The notes below the pieces were generated by a model that searched no databases, was not told where the DNA came from, and saw only the letters and a list, made by a program, of their open reading frames with translations. From positions 1 to 64,000 of the forward strand of contig CAYNOS010000002.1 in the NCBI GenBank assembly GCA_964398985.1: 64,000 bases of DNA. Reading direction: 5' to 3'. The stretch is from CAYMRL01 sp964398985 (GTDB lineage: Bacteria; Deinococcota; Deinococci; Deinococcales; Trueperaceae). The translations under genes were made by a program, and so were the position numbers. This document shows, one piece after another, positions 1 to 9,420 of the stretch (position 1 is the stretch's first letter; every line of letters starts with the position of its first letter).

Positions 1-321
1 GCTGAACGGCAGCCCCATGTGCTCGAGCTCGTAGACGGCCTCGATCACCTCGTGAGAGAAGACCTCGGCGACGTCCTGGTCGGTCAGGTAGTCGCCGCCC
101 TTGACGGTGTCGTACGCGTGCCACTCGGGGTAGTCCTCGCTGACGTTGCCGAGCGCGGCCCCGACGCCTCCCTGCGCGGCTCCCGTGTGGGAGCGCGTCG
201 GGTAGAGCTTGCTGATCACGGCAACCGAGACGCCCGGGTGCTGAGCAGCGTAGCGGGCGGCCATCAACCCGGCGCCGCCCGCACCGACCACGATCACGTC
301 GAACCTATGCAGCCTGTTCAT
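1..321 (-). CDS. sdhA: Succinate dehydrogenase flavoprotein subunit (N-terminal part)
   Basis: Catalytic flavoprotein of complex II, oxidising succinate to fumarate on the cytoplasmic face of the membrane. Only the first 107 codons lie in the window; the gene runs off the left edge. The start at 319-321 reads MNRLHRFDVIVVGAGGAG, with the Rossmann dinucleotide motif GAGGAG. It is followed by RSHTGAAQGG, where the His is the usual covalent FAD attachment site. It is the third gene of an sdhC-sdhD-sdhA order, 88 bp after sdhD. The iron-sulfur subunit gene would be expected just outside the window. Identity is secure because both family signatures are present. Confidence 0.95.
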   Translation of the reverse strand, partial: MNRLHRFDVIVVGAGGAGLMAARYAAQHPGVSVAVISKLYPTRSHTGAAQGGVGAALGNVSEDYPEWHAYDTVKGGDYLTDQDVAEVFSHEVIEAVYELEHMGLPFS

Positions 322-409
322 CTGGAGAGTCCAACTTCCCTTCCAGCTCCGCTCGCGAATCCCCTCGAGGTCGCGGTCGCGGGCCGCGCAGCTGTTTGAA
401 CGGCCGCCA

Positions 410-838
410 TCAGTTGGACGGCGCCAGGTTGCGGATCGCGTCGCCCATCTCCGTGAAGGTGTAGGTCCACAGCGTCATCACGCCGACCACGAAGATCGCC
501 GCCGTCACGGTGAAGAGCAGCGCCTTGGCCCAAAAGCGGGCGCGGGCGTTCTTGATGTAGTCCTCGAGGCTGTAGCGCAGCCCGTTGACGCCGTGGAGCA
601 GAGCGAAGCCGAGCAGGAACGAGTCGAACACGCGCACGCCGGGCTGCGCGAGCCGGCCCATCACGTAGTCGTAGTCGATGGTGCCGGCGTCGACCAGGAT
701 GTTGTTGATGAACACATGGGCGAACACCAGGAACACCAGCACGAAACCGCTGATGCGCATGAACACCCACCACGCCAGTTCCGAGTTGGTGGCGTAGGTC
801 TCACGCGCCTGCTGCAGGGTCTTGGGGCGCGTCGCCAT
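410..838 (-). CDS. sdhD: Succinate dehydrogenase membrane anchor subunit
   Basis: Small hydrophobic anchor subunit of complex II (142 aa) that helps bind heme b and quinone. Three membrane spans are visible, around residues 28-50, 67-90 and 108-130. The sequence SFLLGFALLHGVNGLR in the second span carries a candidate heme-ligand His. The ATG at 836-838 overlaps the TGA of sdhC by one base (TGATG), so translation is probably coupled. I place the start at this ATG because it sits on the stop of sdhC and gives a normal length; a longer reading would run antisense-like through sdhC. Anchor subunits are poorly conserved, so the C versus D assignment rests on gene order. Confidence 0.85.
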   Translation of the reverse strand: MATRPKTLQQARETYATNSELAWWVFMRISGFVLVFLVFAHVFINNILVDAGTIDYDYVMGRLAQPGVRVFDSFLLGFALLHGVNGLRYSLEDYIKNARARFWAKALLFTVTAAIFVVGVMTLWTYTFTEMGDAIRNLAPSN

Positions 839-1197
839 CAGGCGCGACCCAGGATCTCGGGGATGATCTTGAACAGCACCGGGATGCCGATGGCGGTCGT
901 GGCCGCCAGCACGCCGTACCACATCGCCCGCTGATAGCGGATGGCCCACGACGTGAAGTCGAGCAGGATGATACGCAGGCCATTGAGGCCGTGGTAGACG
1001 ACACCCGCGATGATGAGCACGAGCCCCACGCGGAACGGCCACTGATGGTAGAAGAACAAGAACGCGTTGAACGGACCGTCGGGTCCGTACATGACGAGGC
1101 TGATGTCGAAGACATGCAGCAGCAGGTACAGCGCCAGCGCCACCCCTGAGATGCGGTGAAGGTAGAAGGCCAACTGGCCTTCGCGGGCTCGGTACAT
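838..1197 (-). CDS. sdhC: Succinate dehydrogenase cytochrome b556 subunit
   Basis: Membrane cytochrome b subunit of complex II (119 aa), first gene of the sdh operon. The N-terminal sequence YRAREGQLAFYLHRISG is the typical SdhC entry (hydrophilic start, then HRISG before the first helix). Three hydrophobic helices follow, with LLLHVFD (heme His candidate) and VVYHGLNGLR. The start has a strong Shine-Dalgarno, AGGAGGT on the minus strand at 1205-1211, seven bases before the ATG. The minus-10 candidate TACAAT at 1244-1249 lies about 46 nt upstream, so this operon has an ordinary leader. Function would be to pass electrons from the iron-sulfur subunit to quinone. Confidence 0.88.
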   Translation of the reverse strand: MYRAREGQLAFYLHRISGVALALYLLLHVFDISLVMYGPDGPFNAFLFFYHQWPFRVGLVLIIAGVVYHGLNGLRIILLDFTSWAIRYQRAMWYGVLAATTAIGIPVLFKIIPEILGRA

Positions 1198-1243
1198 TCG
1201 ACGAACCTCCTGAAGCGCCCGGGGCGCCCAGCGTTGCTGCCGG

Positions 1244-1249
1244 ATTGTA
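1244..1249 (-). promoter_or_regulatory. Probable minus-10 box of the sdh operon
   Basis: TACAAT on the minus strand, about 46 nt before the sdhC start, with a good Shine-Dalgarno between. I see no convincing minus-35 hexamer. Confidence 0.5.
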
Positions 1250-1367
1250 GCATCGGCCCTCTGACGCGCGTCCCCTACGCGGGCCCAGAGCGTACAAGAG
1301 GCGCCGTGCCGCGCGGGGCGGCGCCATGCGTCACCTCCGCCGCCGCGGCGCCGAGGTAACCTACGGC

Positions 1368-2141
1368 GTGCTGTTGGCGTTCGACCTCGACAAGACCCTG
1401 CTGACCAACGACTATCAGCTGCCCACCGGCATCGAGCGATCGGTGAAGGCGGCGCGCGACGCCGGCCACCTGGTCACGGTGCTGACGGGACGGCCGTTGG
1501 CCTCGGCGGTCCCTTTCCTGGAAGTGCTCGGCATCGACGTGCCGCACAGCGTCAACCACGGTTCCATGATCCGCGGCGCGGACGGCTCTGTGATCCGGCG
1601 CCTGCAGCTTCATCCCGACGAGGTGCGCGGCCTGCTCGACCGTCACTACCAGGACAGCGACATCGAGTTCACCTGCGTCGTCGGCGAGACGCTCCACGTG
1701 CGCGATCCCGAGCACGAGCGCTGGGAGTGGGCGCACACCGCCAACCGCAACGTGGCTCCGTACCGGCTGGGCACTGCCTACCAGGCCGACAAGGTGGTCT
1801 TCCACTGCAACGGCCGCAGCCGCCAGATGGACGAGACGGTCGCGGGTCGCTACCCGAACCTGCTGCGCTACCTGTGGGGCGACGGCTATCTCGAGGTGGT
1901 GCCCGAAGGTGGCGACAAGGGCACCGCGTTGGCGCTGATCGCTGAGATGCTCGGCGTCGCGCGCCGAGACGTCATCGCGTTCGGTGACGGGCTGAACGAC
2001 GTCACGATGATCGACTGGGCCGGGTACGGCGTCGCCGTCGGACCCGACGCCGACGAGCGTGTGCTGGCGGTCGCCGACGAACGCATCGCGGCTCCGGAGA
2101 TCGGCGGCGTCAGCCGCTGGATCGAAAGCAACCTGCTCTAG
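1368..2141 (+). CDS. Cof-type HAD-superfamily phosphatase
   Basis: Predicted cytosolic sugar-phosphate or phospho-metabolite phosphatase of HAD class IIB, 257 aa. Motif I is FDLDKTLL at the extreme N-terminus (nucleophile and acid-base Asp), motif II is the Thr of VTVLTGRP, motif III the Lys of GGDKGTAL, and motif IV is AFGDGLNDVTMI. The GTG at 1368 is preferred over the in-frame ATG at 1326: GAGGT at 1353-1357 is well spaced, and it puts motif I where the family has it. In family members the cap between motifs II and III sets substrate; nothing here identifies it. The gene ends one base from the convergent folE stop. Confidence 0.88.
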   Translation: MLLAFDLDKTLLTNDYQLPTGIERSVKAARDAGHLVTVLTGRPLASAVPFLEVLGIDVPHSVNHGSMIRGADGSVIRRLQLHPDEVRGLLDRHYQDSDIEFTCVVGETLHVRDPEHERWEWAHTANRNVAPYRLGTAYQADKVVFHCNGRSRQMDETVAGRYPNLLRYLWGDGYLEVVPEGGDKGTALALIAEMLGVARRDVIAFGDGLNDVTMIDWAGYGVAVGPDADERVLAVADERIAAPEIGGVSRWIESNLL

Positions 2142-2142
2142 T

Positions 2143-2763
2143 TCAGCCGATGGCTTCCAGGAACTCCTGGCGCGTGCGGGCGTCAGCCAGGAACGAGCCG
2201 CGCATGGCGGTGGTGCGCGTGGTGGCCCCCTGCTTCTCGACGCCTCGCATCATCATGCACAGGTGGCTGGCTTCGGTCACGACCGCCAGGCCGCGCGGTT
2301 GCAGCACGCTCATCAGGGCGTCGGCGATCTGCGAGGTCAGGCGTTCTTGCACCTGCATGCGGCGCGCGAAGACGTCGATAACTCGCGCGAACTTCGACAA
2401 CCCGAGGATCTTGCGGTCGGGTAGGTAGCCGATCGACGCCGTGCCGTAGAACGGCAGCAAGTGGTGTTCGCACATCGAGTAGAACTCGATGTCCTTGAGC
2501 ACCACCATCTCGGAGCCTTCGGCGGCGAACAGCGCGTTGTTGACCACGTCCTCCACGGCCACGCCGTAGCCGCTGGTGAGGAACCTCAAGGAGTTCTCCA
2601 CTCTGATCGGGGTCTTCACCAGGCCTTCGCGCGTCACGTCCTCGCCCAGCTCGGTGATCAGCTCGGTGACCAACTGGCTGAGCTGGCTCGCTGCGCCTTC
2701 TTCTTCCTTGTCGGTGTCCCAGTCGTTGATGGTGCTGTGTCGTAGTGCCAAGGTGAGACGCAT
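2143..2763 (-). CDS. folE: GTP cyclohydrolase I
   Basis: Converts GTP to 7,8-dihydroneopterin triphosphate, the first step of folate (and often queuosine) synthesis; cytosolic, Zn-dependent, forms decamers. Signatures visible: EFYSMCEHHLLPFYG (Zn Cys and catalytic His), GLSKFARVIDVFARRMQVQE, and ASHLCMMMRGVEKQG (second Zn Cys and substrate loop). The end FLADARTRQEFLEAI is also typical. Length is about 206 aa from the ATG at 2761-2763. A GTG at 2785-2787 would add eight residues; neither start has a clear Shine-Dalgarno. It is convergent with the HAD gene and divergent from the alanyl-tRNA editing gene. Confidence 0.95.
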   Translation of the reverse strand: MRLTLALRHSTINDWDTDKEEEGAASQLSQLVTELITELGEDVTREGLVKTPIRVENSLRFLTSGYGVAVEDVVNNALFAAEGSEMVVLKDIEFYSMCEHHLLPFYGTASIGYLPDRKILGLSKFARVIDVFARRMQVQERLTSQIADALMSVLQPRGLAVVTEASHLCMMMRGVEKQGATTRTTAMRGSFLADARTRQEFLEAIG

Positions 2764-2871
2764 GCTAGCCGACGAGGGACTCGGCACGCACGGGGATCTG
2801 AACCAACCGGCTCATCGCACCGAAGCCGGCTCGGCGGCTGCGCTCGAGCCGCCAGGCCCGCTCGCCGGCGT

Positions 2872-2877
2872 TAGACT
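2872..2877 (+). promoter_or_regulatory. Leaderless minus-10 box of the AlaX-like gene
   Basis: TAGACT ends five bases before the GTG start at 2883, with no Shine-Dalgarno between. Consistent with a leaderless transcript. Confidence 0.5.
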
Positions 2878-2882
2878 CCGGC

Positions 2883-4199
2883 GTGCGTCTGGACAGGCTC
2901 GACTCCTATGCGGCGCGTTTCTCGGCCCAGCCCATGGGGGTGAGTGCCGGCCTGCCCGCGTCGACTCCTGACGCCGACCCCGACGAGGCCGTCACCGCCA
3001 AGGACGCTCCGCCTGGTGGCGTATGGCTGCGCCTCGAGCGCAGCGCGTTCTACCCCACCGCCGGCGGGCAAAGCCACGACACCGGCATCATCGGCCACTG
3101 GCGTGTGGAGGACGCGCGCGAGGTGGCCGGGCAGGTCTGGCACAGGCTCGCTGGGGACGCTGCCGATGCCGCTCTGCTGGCTGAGGCCGAGGCGGCGGTC
3201 GCAGCGGGACGGCCGCTCGACTGCCGGATCGACTGGGAGCGCCGTTTCCGTCACATGCAACGTCACACCGCCGAGCATCTCCTGGCGCAAGCTTTCGCAC
3301 GCACGGGTTCCGGGTTCCACACGCGGGCGGTCAGCATGCGTGGACCCGACTGCACCATCGATCTCACTGGCGCACCCGACGAGGAAGCGCTTCGCGCAGC
3401 CGAGGCCGAGGCCAACCGCGCCGCCCGTTCGGCTCTGCCGGTGATGGCGTTCGAGGTCGAGGAGCGGCACCTGGGCGAGTACCGGCTGCGCAGGCCGACG
3501 GCGCGCACCGGCGTCATCCGGCTGGTGGCGATCGGCGACTACGACGTCGTCGCGTGCGGCGGCACGCACCTCAGAAGCACCGCCGAGGCCCTGCCGATCA
3601 AGGTGGTGGGCAGCGAGAGCATCAAGGATTCGCTCACGCGCGTCACCTTCCGCGCCGGTTCCGAAGCCAGCGAGGACTTCGCCCAGCGCTTCGAGGTCAC
3701 CCGCTCGTTGACGCGGCTGTTGAGCGCGCCCACCGAGGAACTGCTCGGCCGCGTCGAGGGCGCCCTGGCCGAGAACAGGGAACTCAAGCGCGTCGTCGGC
3801 GAGCTGCGGGCGCAGGCGGCCGTCGCGACGGCCGCACGCTTGCTGAGCGCAGCCACCGATGAGGGCGGCATCCGACTCGTCAGCGCGGTGCTGACCGGCA
3901 GCGACGCAGACCTCTTGGATCCGCTGGTCGAGGCGCTGCAGTCGGCGCCAGGGGTGGTCACGTTGCTGGCGGCCCACACTGCCGGGCGGATCCGCCTGGC
4001 GTTCCTGACGGGCCCGGACACCGGCGTCGACGTCAGACCGCCGCTCCAGTCGGCATTGGCGGTGATCGGCGGGCGCGGCGGTGGCAGGCACGACCGAGCC
4101 CAGGGCGCCGGTGACTACCGTGGCGAGGACGGCGGAGAGGACGCGGCCGAGCGCGCCCTGGCGGCTGCCCGGGCTGCGCTGCGGGCGGCCGCCGGCTAA
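2883..4199 (+). CDS. Alanyl-tRNA editing protein with DHHA1 domain (long AlaX type)
   Basis: Freestanding relative of the editing half of alanyl-tRNA synthetase, predicted to hydrolyse Ser- or Gly-tRNA(Ala) in the cytosol. Residues 1-110 hold the beta-barrel linker with FYPTAGGQSHDTG. The editing domain has HTAEH (H128, H132) and CGGTH (C225, H229), the four expected Zn ligands. A helical segment around 280-335 leads to a C-terminal DHHA1 domain ending in IGGRGGGRHDRAQGAGD. There is no aminoacylation domain, so this is not AlaS. The GTG start follows TAGACT by five bases. The gene overlaps the convergent DUF151 gene by four bases. Confidence 0.88.
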   Translation: MRLDRLDSYAARFSAQPMGVSAGLPASTPDADPDEAVTAKDAPPGGVWLRLERSAFYPTAGGQSHDTGIIGHWRVEDAREVAGQVWHRLAGDAADAALLAEAEAAVAAGRPLDCRIDWERRFRHMQRHTAEHLLAQAFARTGSGFHTRAVSMRGPDCTIDLTGAPDEEALRAAEAEANRAARSALPVMAFEVEERHLGEYRLRRPTARTGVIRLVAIGDYDVVACGGTHLRSTAEALPIKVVGSESIKDSLTRVTFRAGSEASEDFAQRFEVTRSLTRLLSAPTEELLGRVEGALAENRELKRVVGELRAQAAVATAARLLSAATDEGGIRLVSAVLTGSDADLLDPLVEALQSAPGVVTLLAAHTAGRIRLAFLTGPDTGVDVRPPLQSALAVIGGRGGGRHDRAQGAGDYRGEDGGEDAAERALAAARAALRAAAG

Positions 4200-4624
4200 G
4201 CCTCTGCGCCGCCCCCTGAGGGGCCGAACTCGTCGCGCAGAGAGTTCTCCTGCAGCACGTGCTCGGCCACGAAGATCGGCGTCTTGGTGCGAACCGCCAG
4301 CGCCAGGGCGTCAGACGGCCGAGCGTCGATCTCGAAGTGCACTCCCGAGCGCTCGAGAACCAGCATCGCGAAGAACGTCCCCTCGACCAGATCGGTGACC
4401 TCGATGCGGGCGACACTGGCTCCCAGCATCTCGAGCACCGAGACCAACAGGTCGTGCGTCAGCGGCCGCTCCGGCTTCTCCGCGGACCGGCCGGCAGCGA
4501 TCGAGATCGCCTGCATGGCGTCGATCTGTATCGGTAGCAGCTCCCCCTGCGGCCCTCTGAGGAGAACCAGGAACTGGTTCTCGTCGGCCGAAACCGCGAT
4601 GTCCTCCAGCTCGACTTGGACCAT
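4196..4624 (-). CDS. Bifunctional nuclease / DUF151 family protein
   Basis: 142-aa single-domain protein of the DUF151 (BFN) family. The sequence opens with VQVELEDIAVSADENQFLVLL. Later it has the family hallmarks HFEIDARPSDALALAVRTKTPIFV, read as two adjacent blocks HFEIDARPSDALALAVR and TKTPIFV. Family members have been reported to have nuclease activity in plants and Thermotoga, but the role in most bacteria is unknown. I take the ATG at 4622-4624, because TATCAT on the minus strand (4632-4637) ends seven bases upstream, the leaderless spacing seen elsewhere in the window. An upstream in-frame start would overlap that box. Divergent from gatB. Confidence 0.85.
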   Translation of the reverse strand: MVQVELEDIAVSADENQFLVLLRGPQGELLPIQIDAMQAISIAAGRSAEKPERPLTHDLLVSVLEMLGASVARIEVTDLVEGTFFAMLVLERSGVHFEIDARPSDALALAVRTKTPIFVAEHVLQENSLRDEFGPSGGGAEA

Positions 4625-4631
4625 GGCCCGA

Positions 4632-4637
4632 ATGATA
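4632..4637 (-). promoter_or_regulatory. Leaderless minus-10 box of the DUF151 gene
   Basis: TATCAT on the minus strand, seven bases before the ATG at 4624; no Shine-Dalgarno in the gap. Confidence 0.55.
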
Positions 4638-4652
4638 GCCCCTCGCCGCTGA

Positions 4653-4658
4653 TACACT
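4653..4658 (+). promoter_or_regulatory. Leaderless minus-10 box of gatB
   Basis: TACACT ends seven bases before the GTG at 4666. It faces the DUF151 minus-10 box only 15 bp away, so the two divergent promoters must overlap. Confidence 0.55.
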
Positions 4659-4665
4659 CGTCCGC

Positions 4666-6081
<1,416 letters not shown>

Positions 6082-6175
6082 GCGAGGCCAACCGGCAACG
6101 TGGCCGCCACCAGCCTGCCACCGGTCACCAAGACAGTCACATAGTGCGTGTAACCTGAGGGTCCGAAGGGTGGCC

Positions 6176-8257
6176 ATGAAGCACCTGCGACGTCACAGAT
6201 CGCTCGACGGCTCTCCCGCGGCGCGCTTCGCGCTGGTGAAGCTTCTGCTCGCCCTACTGACGGTACTGGCGGCCTGCGCGGGAGGCTCGGTGCCGGCCGC
6301 CCCCACCGACGTCACCGTCACCCCGGTGGCCGGCGGCCTGCGCGTGGACTGGACGAGCGACGCGGTCGGCGTGACGGGCTTCAAGGTCTACCGCGAAGCC
6401 GTCGGCTTGGTGCCGGGCGATCTCTCACCCTTGGCGTACTCGGAGATCGCGGCGCTTGGCGCCGACGCCAGGAGCTACTACGACTTCGAAGTCGCGCTGG
6501 ACACGTCCTACCGCTACTCGGTGAGCGCCGTCGGCGCCGGTGGCGAGTCGGTTCTTACGCCCCAGTCCGACCCGACCCCGGTGACGCCGATGCCGGGGAT
6601 CGACCTGTTCATCACCATCAGCGGCGCCGGGACCGTCAGCGCCTCCGGCGGCGGCGAAGGGTTCGCTTGCACGCAGGACTGCGTGCTCGCCTTCGCACAG
6701 GGCACCGCGGTGACGCTGTCGGCTGCCGGCGCCTCCGGCGAGGAGTTCGCGACCTGGCTCGGCGACTGCAGCGGCGCGAGCGACTGCAGCTTCGTTCTGA
6801 CAGAGGAGCGCAGCATCGAGGCCGCATTCTCCAGCAACGTGCTGCGTCTGGTGCTGGACGGCGACACGCCCGTGAGCGTGACCGTGTCCCCGGCGCACGG
6901 GGGACAAGGAACCTCCCAGTGCCTGTTGGGAGTGGATCAGGCGTGCGGCTACGGCTACCCAGGGCCCGTCGCCGTGTCCGTCAACGCCACTCTGCTCGAA
7001 GCTGACCAGGGAGCCGAGTTCCTGGGTTTCGGACCGGTGTGCACCTCGCCCCAAGGTCGCTACTGCGTGGTCAACAGCTCTGGCGGCGTCACCGAGCTGA
7101 GCATCCGGGCGGTGCGCTCTCCGGTCGCGGTGGGCGAGACCTTCGACCTCTTCGAGGACGTGCCGCTGGCGGTGGGCGCCGGTGACGGCGTGCTGGTCAA
7201 CGACAGCGACACCCCGGGCGACGTCCTGACGGCCGTGCTGGTGACTGCTCCCGAGCACGGTGAGTTGGCGCTCGACCCTGACGGTTCCTTCGACTACGTT
7301 CCCGGCCCTGACTTCAGCGGCGTCGACGGCTTCGACTACCGCGCCCGCGACGCCTACGGCAACGAGTCCACCGCCGTGCGGGTGACCTTGAACGTGGCCA
7401 GCGTCAACGACGCGCCGAGCTTCGTGATCCCAGCCGATCCGCCGGCCTACCCCGACGGGCCCCGCCCACGCGTCGTGATCGCTGGTTTCGCGACCGCCAT
7501 CGTGCCCGGACCAGCCGACGAGAGCTCTCAGACGCTCGCGTTCAGCGTCGTCCGTGAAGGCAGTGCCGGACCCGGGTTCATCGAGGAGCCGGCCATCAGC
7601 CCGGCCGGCACCTTGACCTTCCAGCACCAGCCCGGAACGGTCGGCACCGCAACGTTCATCGTCACCTTGCAGGACAACGGCGGCACGGCCAACGGCGGGG
7701 TCGACACTTCGGAGCCGGCAACGTTCCAGATCACGGCGAACCCGTTGACTCTGACGATCGCGGTGAGCGGCTCCGGCTCCGGCACGGTCTCGCCGGCACC
7801 CGGAACGCACGCCTACGCGTACGGGGAAACAGTGCGGGTCAACGCGACGCCCGCTTCCGGCTCACGTCGCACCGACTGGGGAGGGGCATGCAACAGCGTT
7901 CCGGCCGGCAGCCCCAACTGCGACGTCGAGATGACCGCCAACCGCGACGCGAGCGTCGAGTTCACGGCTGTCTGGCGCCTGAATGTCTCGTTGCTCACGC
8001 CTTCCGAGGGGACCGTCGCCACCGGCACGGTCTCGTCTCAGACTCAAGGCGTGACCGTCGGCTGTGGGAACTTTCTGGAAGCGGTCCCGCGCACCTGCGC
8101 TGGAGCCGACGTGCTCGACGGTCAGATCGTGGACCTGTCGTACCTGACTCTGAGTCAGTTCGTCGGCTGGGGTGGTGACTGCCCCTCCGGCGTCGGCGAG
8201 CAATGCAGCGTCTTGATGAACGGACACAGGACCGTCACCGCCACCTTCTCGCCCTGA
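6176..8257 (+). CDS. Multi-domain surface lipoprotein (Fn3, cadherin-like and InlB-type repeats)
   Basis: 693-aa exported protein. The N-terminus carries a basic region, a hydrophobic run, and the lipobox LTVLAAC with the lipidated Cys at residue 34. Then come a fibronectin type III-like domain (about 42-138), a Cys-containing bacterial beta repeat (about 142-222), and a second Cys-rich beta domain (about 225-315). A cadherin-like or VCBS-type module (about 316-410) has VLVNDSDTPGD and DGSFDYVPGPDFSGVDGFDY. Two InlB-like repeats follow, with DWGGAC and GWGGDC. The layout suggests an adhesive or structural role outside the cell; no enzymatic domain is visible. The ATG at 6176 is preferred to the GTG at 6170. 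The adjacent genes on the right are SLH-collagen proteins on the other strand. Confidence 0.75.
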   Translation: MKHLRRHRSLDGSPAARFALVKLLLALLTVLAACAGGSVPAAPTDVTVTPVAGGLRVDWTSDAVGVTGFKVYREAVGLVPGDLSPLAYSEIAALGADARSYYDFEVALDTSYRYSVSAVGAGGESVLTPQSDPTPVTPMPGIDLFITISGAGTVSASGGGEGFACTQDCVLAFAQGTAVTLSAAGASGEEFATWLGDCSGASDCSFVLTEERSIEAAFSSNVLRLVLDGDTPVSVTVSPAHGGQGTSQCLLGVDQACGYGYPGPVAVSVNATLLEADQGAEFLGFGPVCTSPQGRYCVVNSSGGVTELSIRAVRSPVAVGETFDLFEDVPLAVGAGDGVLVNDSDTPGDVLTAVLVTAPEHGELALDPDGSFDYVPGPDFSGVDGFDYRARDAYGNESTAVRVTLNVASVNDAPSFVIPADPPAYPDGPRPRVVIAGFATAIVPGPADESSQTLAFSVVREGSAGPGFIEEPAISPAGTLTFQHQPGTVGTATFIVTLQDNGGTANGGVDTSEPATFQITANPLTLTIAVSGSGSGTVSPAPGTHAYAYGETVRVNATPASGSRRTDWGGACNSVPAGSPNCDVEMTANRDASVEFTAVWRLNVSLLTPSEGTVATGTVSSQTQGVTVGCGNFLEAVPRTCAGADVLDGQIVDLSYLTLSQFVGWGGDCPSGVGEQCSVLMNGHRTVTATFSP

Positions 8258-8279
8258 GAACAGTCCACGCCGGACGCGC

Positions 8280-9284
8280 TCACCCGTCCCCCGGCGGGCC
8301 TTGCGGTCCTTGCGGTCCCATCGGACCTTCCGGTCCCTGAGGTCCCTGTGGTCCCGCCGGTCCAGGCTCCCCCTGAGGTCCCGGTGGGCCTACGGGTCCA
8401 GCCGGCCCGGGCGGTCCCGCCGGACCAGTTTCCCCGCGTGGGCCGGGCAGTCCGCGGCAATCGCCAAGATCGACGTGGCCGTCGCGGTCAAGGTCTTCCG
8501 CCGGGTCGACGACGCCGTTGCCGTTGAGGTCCCAACACGCCAGCCCGGGCGCCCCATCGGCGCCAGCGGGTCCAGTCTCGCCAGCCGGTCCGGTGGCTCC
8601 CTGAACTCCTTCGGGGCCGCGCTCACCCGTCGGCCCCGGCTCGCCCGGACGACCCGGCAGCCCGATCGGGCCACGCTCGCCCTGGGGTCCCGGCGGGCCC
8701 TCGGGCCCCTGAGGCCCGACGGCGCCGGTCGGTCCAGGCGGACCTTCGGGACCGCGGAGCTCCCCGCTGGCGACACGTGCCAGCACGTCCTCGAGTTGCG
8801 CAGAGAGCGCGTCCACGCGCTCGTAGAGCGCGCTCTCGCCACAGCTGATCTTCTCCTCGACCCGCTCGAGAGCGCTGCTCAGCAACAAGGCAGACTGGTA
8901 GCCGGTGAGGAAGCCCTCGCCGCCGAACTGCCGGTCTGGGAACCCCGCGTCGACTCCGAGCTTGGCAACGCGCTCGACGGCTGCTGCCGCCCAGTGATCC
9001 GAAGGCACGTCGGTGAAGGCGAACTCGCTGGCGTTGTCCGCCAACAAGGTGTCGGGGCAACCGGTCGCGCGGTCCGCCCACTCGAGCATCCGGTCGACCA
9101 GCAGGGCGGCCTGGTACCCGGTCAGCGCGCCTTCGCCGAGGAACGACCCGTCCGGGAAAGCGACGTCGAGTCCACCCTCGGTCAGGCCTCTGACCGCAGC
9201 CCTGCCCCACTCCTGGTTGCCGCTCTGCGACAGTCCCACGGCCAGGGTCAGAGCGGCCGCCAGCATCGCCAGCAGCCGCTTCAC
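8280..9284 (-). CDS. SLH-like, collagen-repeat surface protein with paired EF-hand-type insert
   Basis: 334-aa exported protein with a signal peptide ending near residue 20. Two SLH-like repeats follow: 23-76 (AFPDGSFLGEGALTGYQAAL) and 86-148 (FTDVPSDHWAAAAVERVAKLG), each closing with a Cys (76, 148). A short coiled coil spans 151-175. Collagen-type G-X-Y triplets run 178-249 (24 triplets) and 278-334 (19 triplets, to the C-terminus). Between them, C250 to C276 bound two back-to-back EF-hand-like loops, DLNGNGVVDPAE and DLDRDGHVDLGD, with acidic or Asn residues at positions 1, 3, 5, 9 and 12. The inferred picture is a cell-wall-anchored collagen filament whose hinge binds calcium. Starts at GTG. 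Paralogous to the next gene. Confidence 0.85.
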   Translation of the reverse strand: MKRLLAMLAAALTLAVGLSQSGNQEWGRAAVRGLTEGGLDVAFPDGSFLGEGALTGYQAALLVDRMLEWADRATGCPDTLLADNASEFAFTDVPSDHWAAAAVERVAKLGVDAGFPDRQFGGEGFLTGYQSALLLSSALERVEEKISCGESALYERVDALSAQLEDVLARVASGELRGPEGPPGPTGAVGPQGPEGPPGPQGERGPIGLPGRPGEPGPTGERGPEGVQGATGPAGETGPAGADGAPGLACWDLNGNGVVDPAEDLDRDGHVDLGDCRGLPGPRGETGPAGPPGPAGPVGPPGPQGEPGPAGPQGPQGPEGPMGPQGPQGPPGDG

Positions 9285-9420
9285 TTGCTCGCCCCCACGG
9301 TCTGATGCCGGCCTCGCGGCCGCGTCGCTAGGTCGCTCACGCTGCCGATAGTGCCAGGTTCGAGCGCCTCACTGCAATGAGATTGCCCATGGCACGTGTG
9401 CCGCCGTGCTCGAGACGTTC

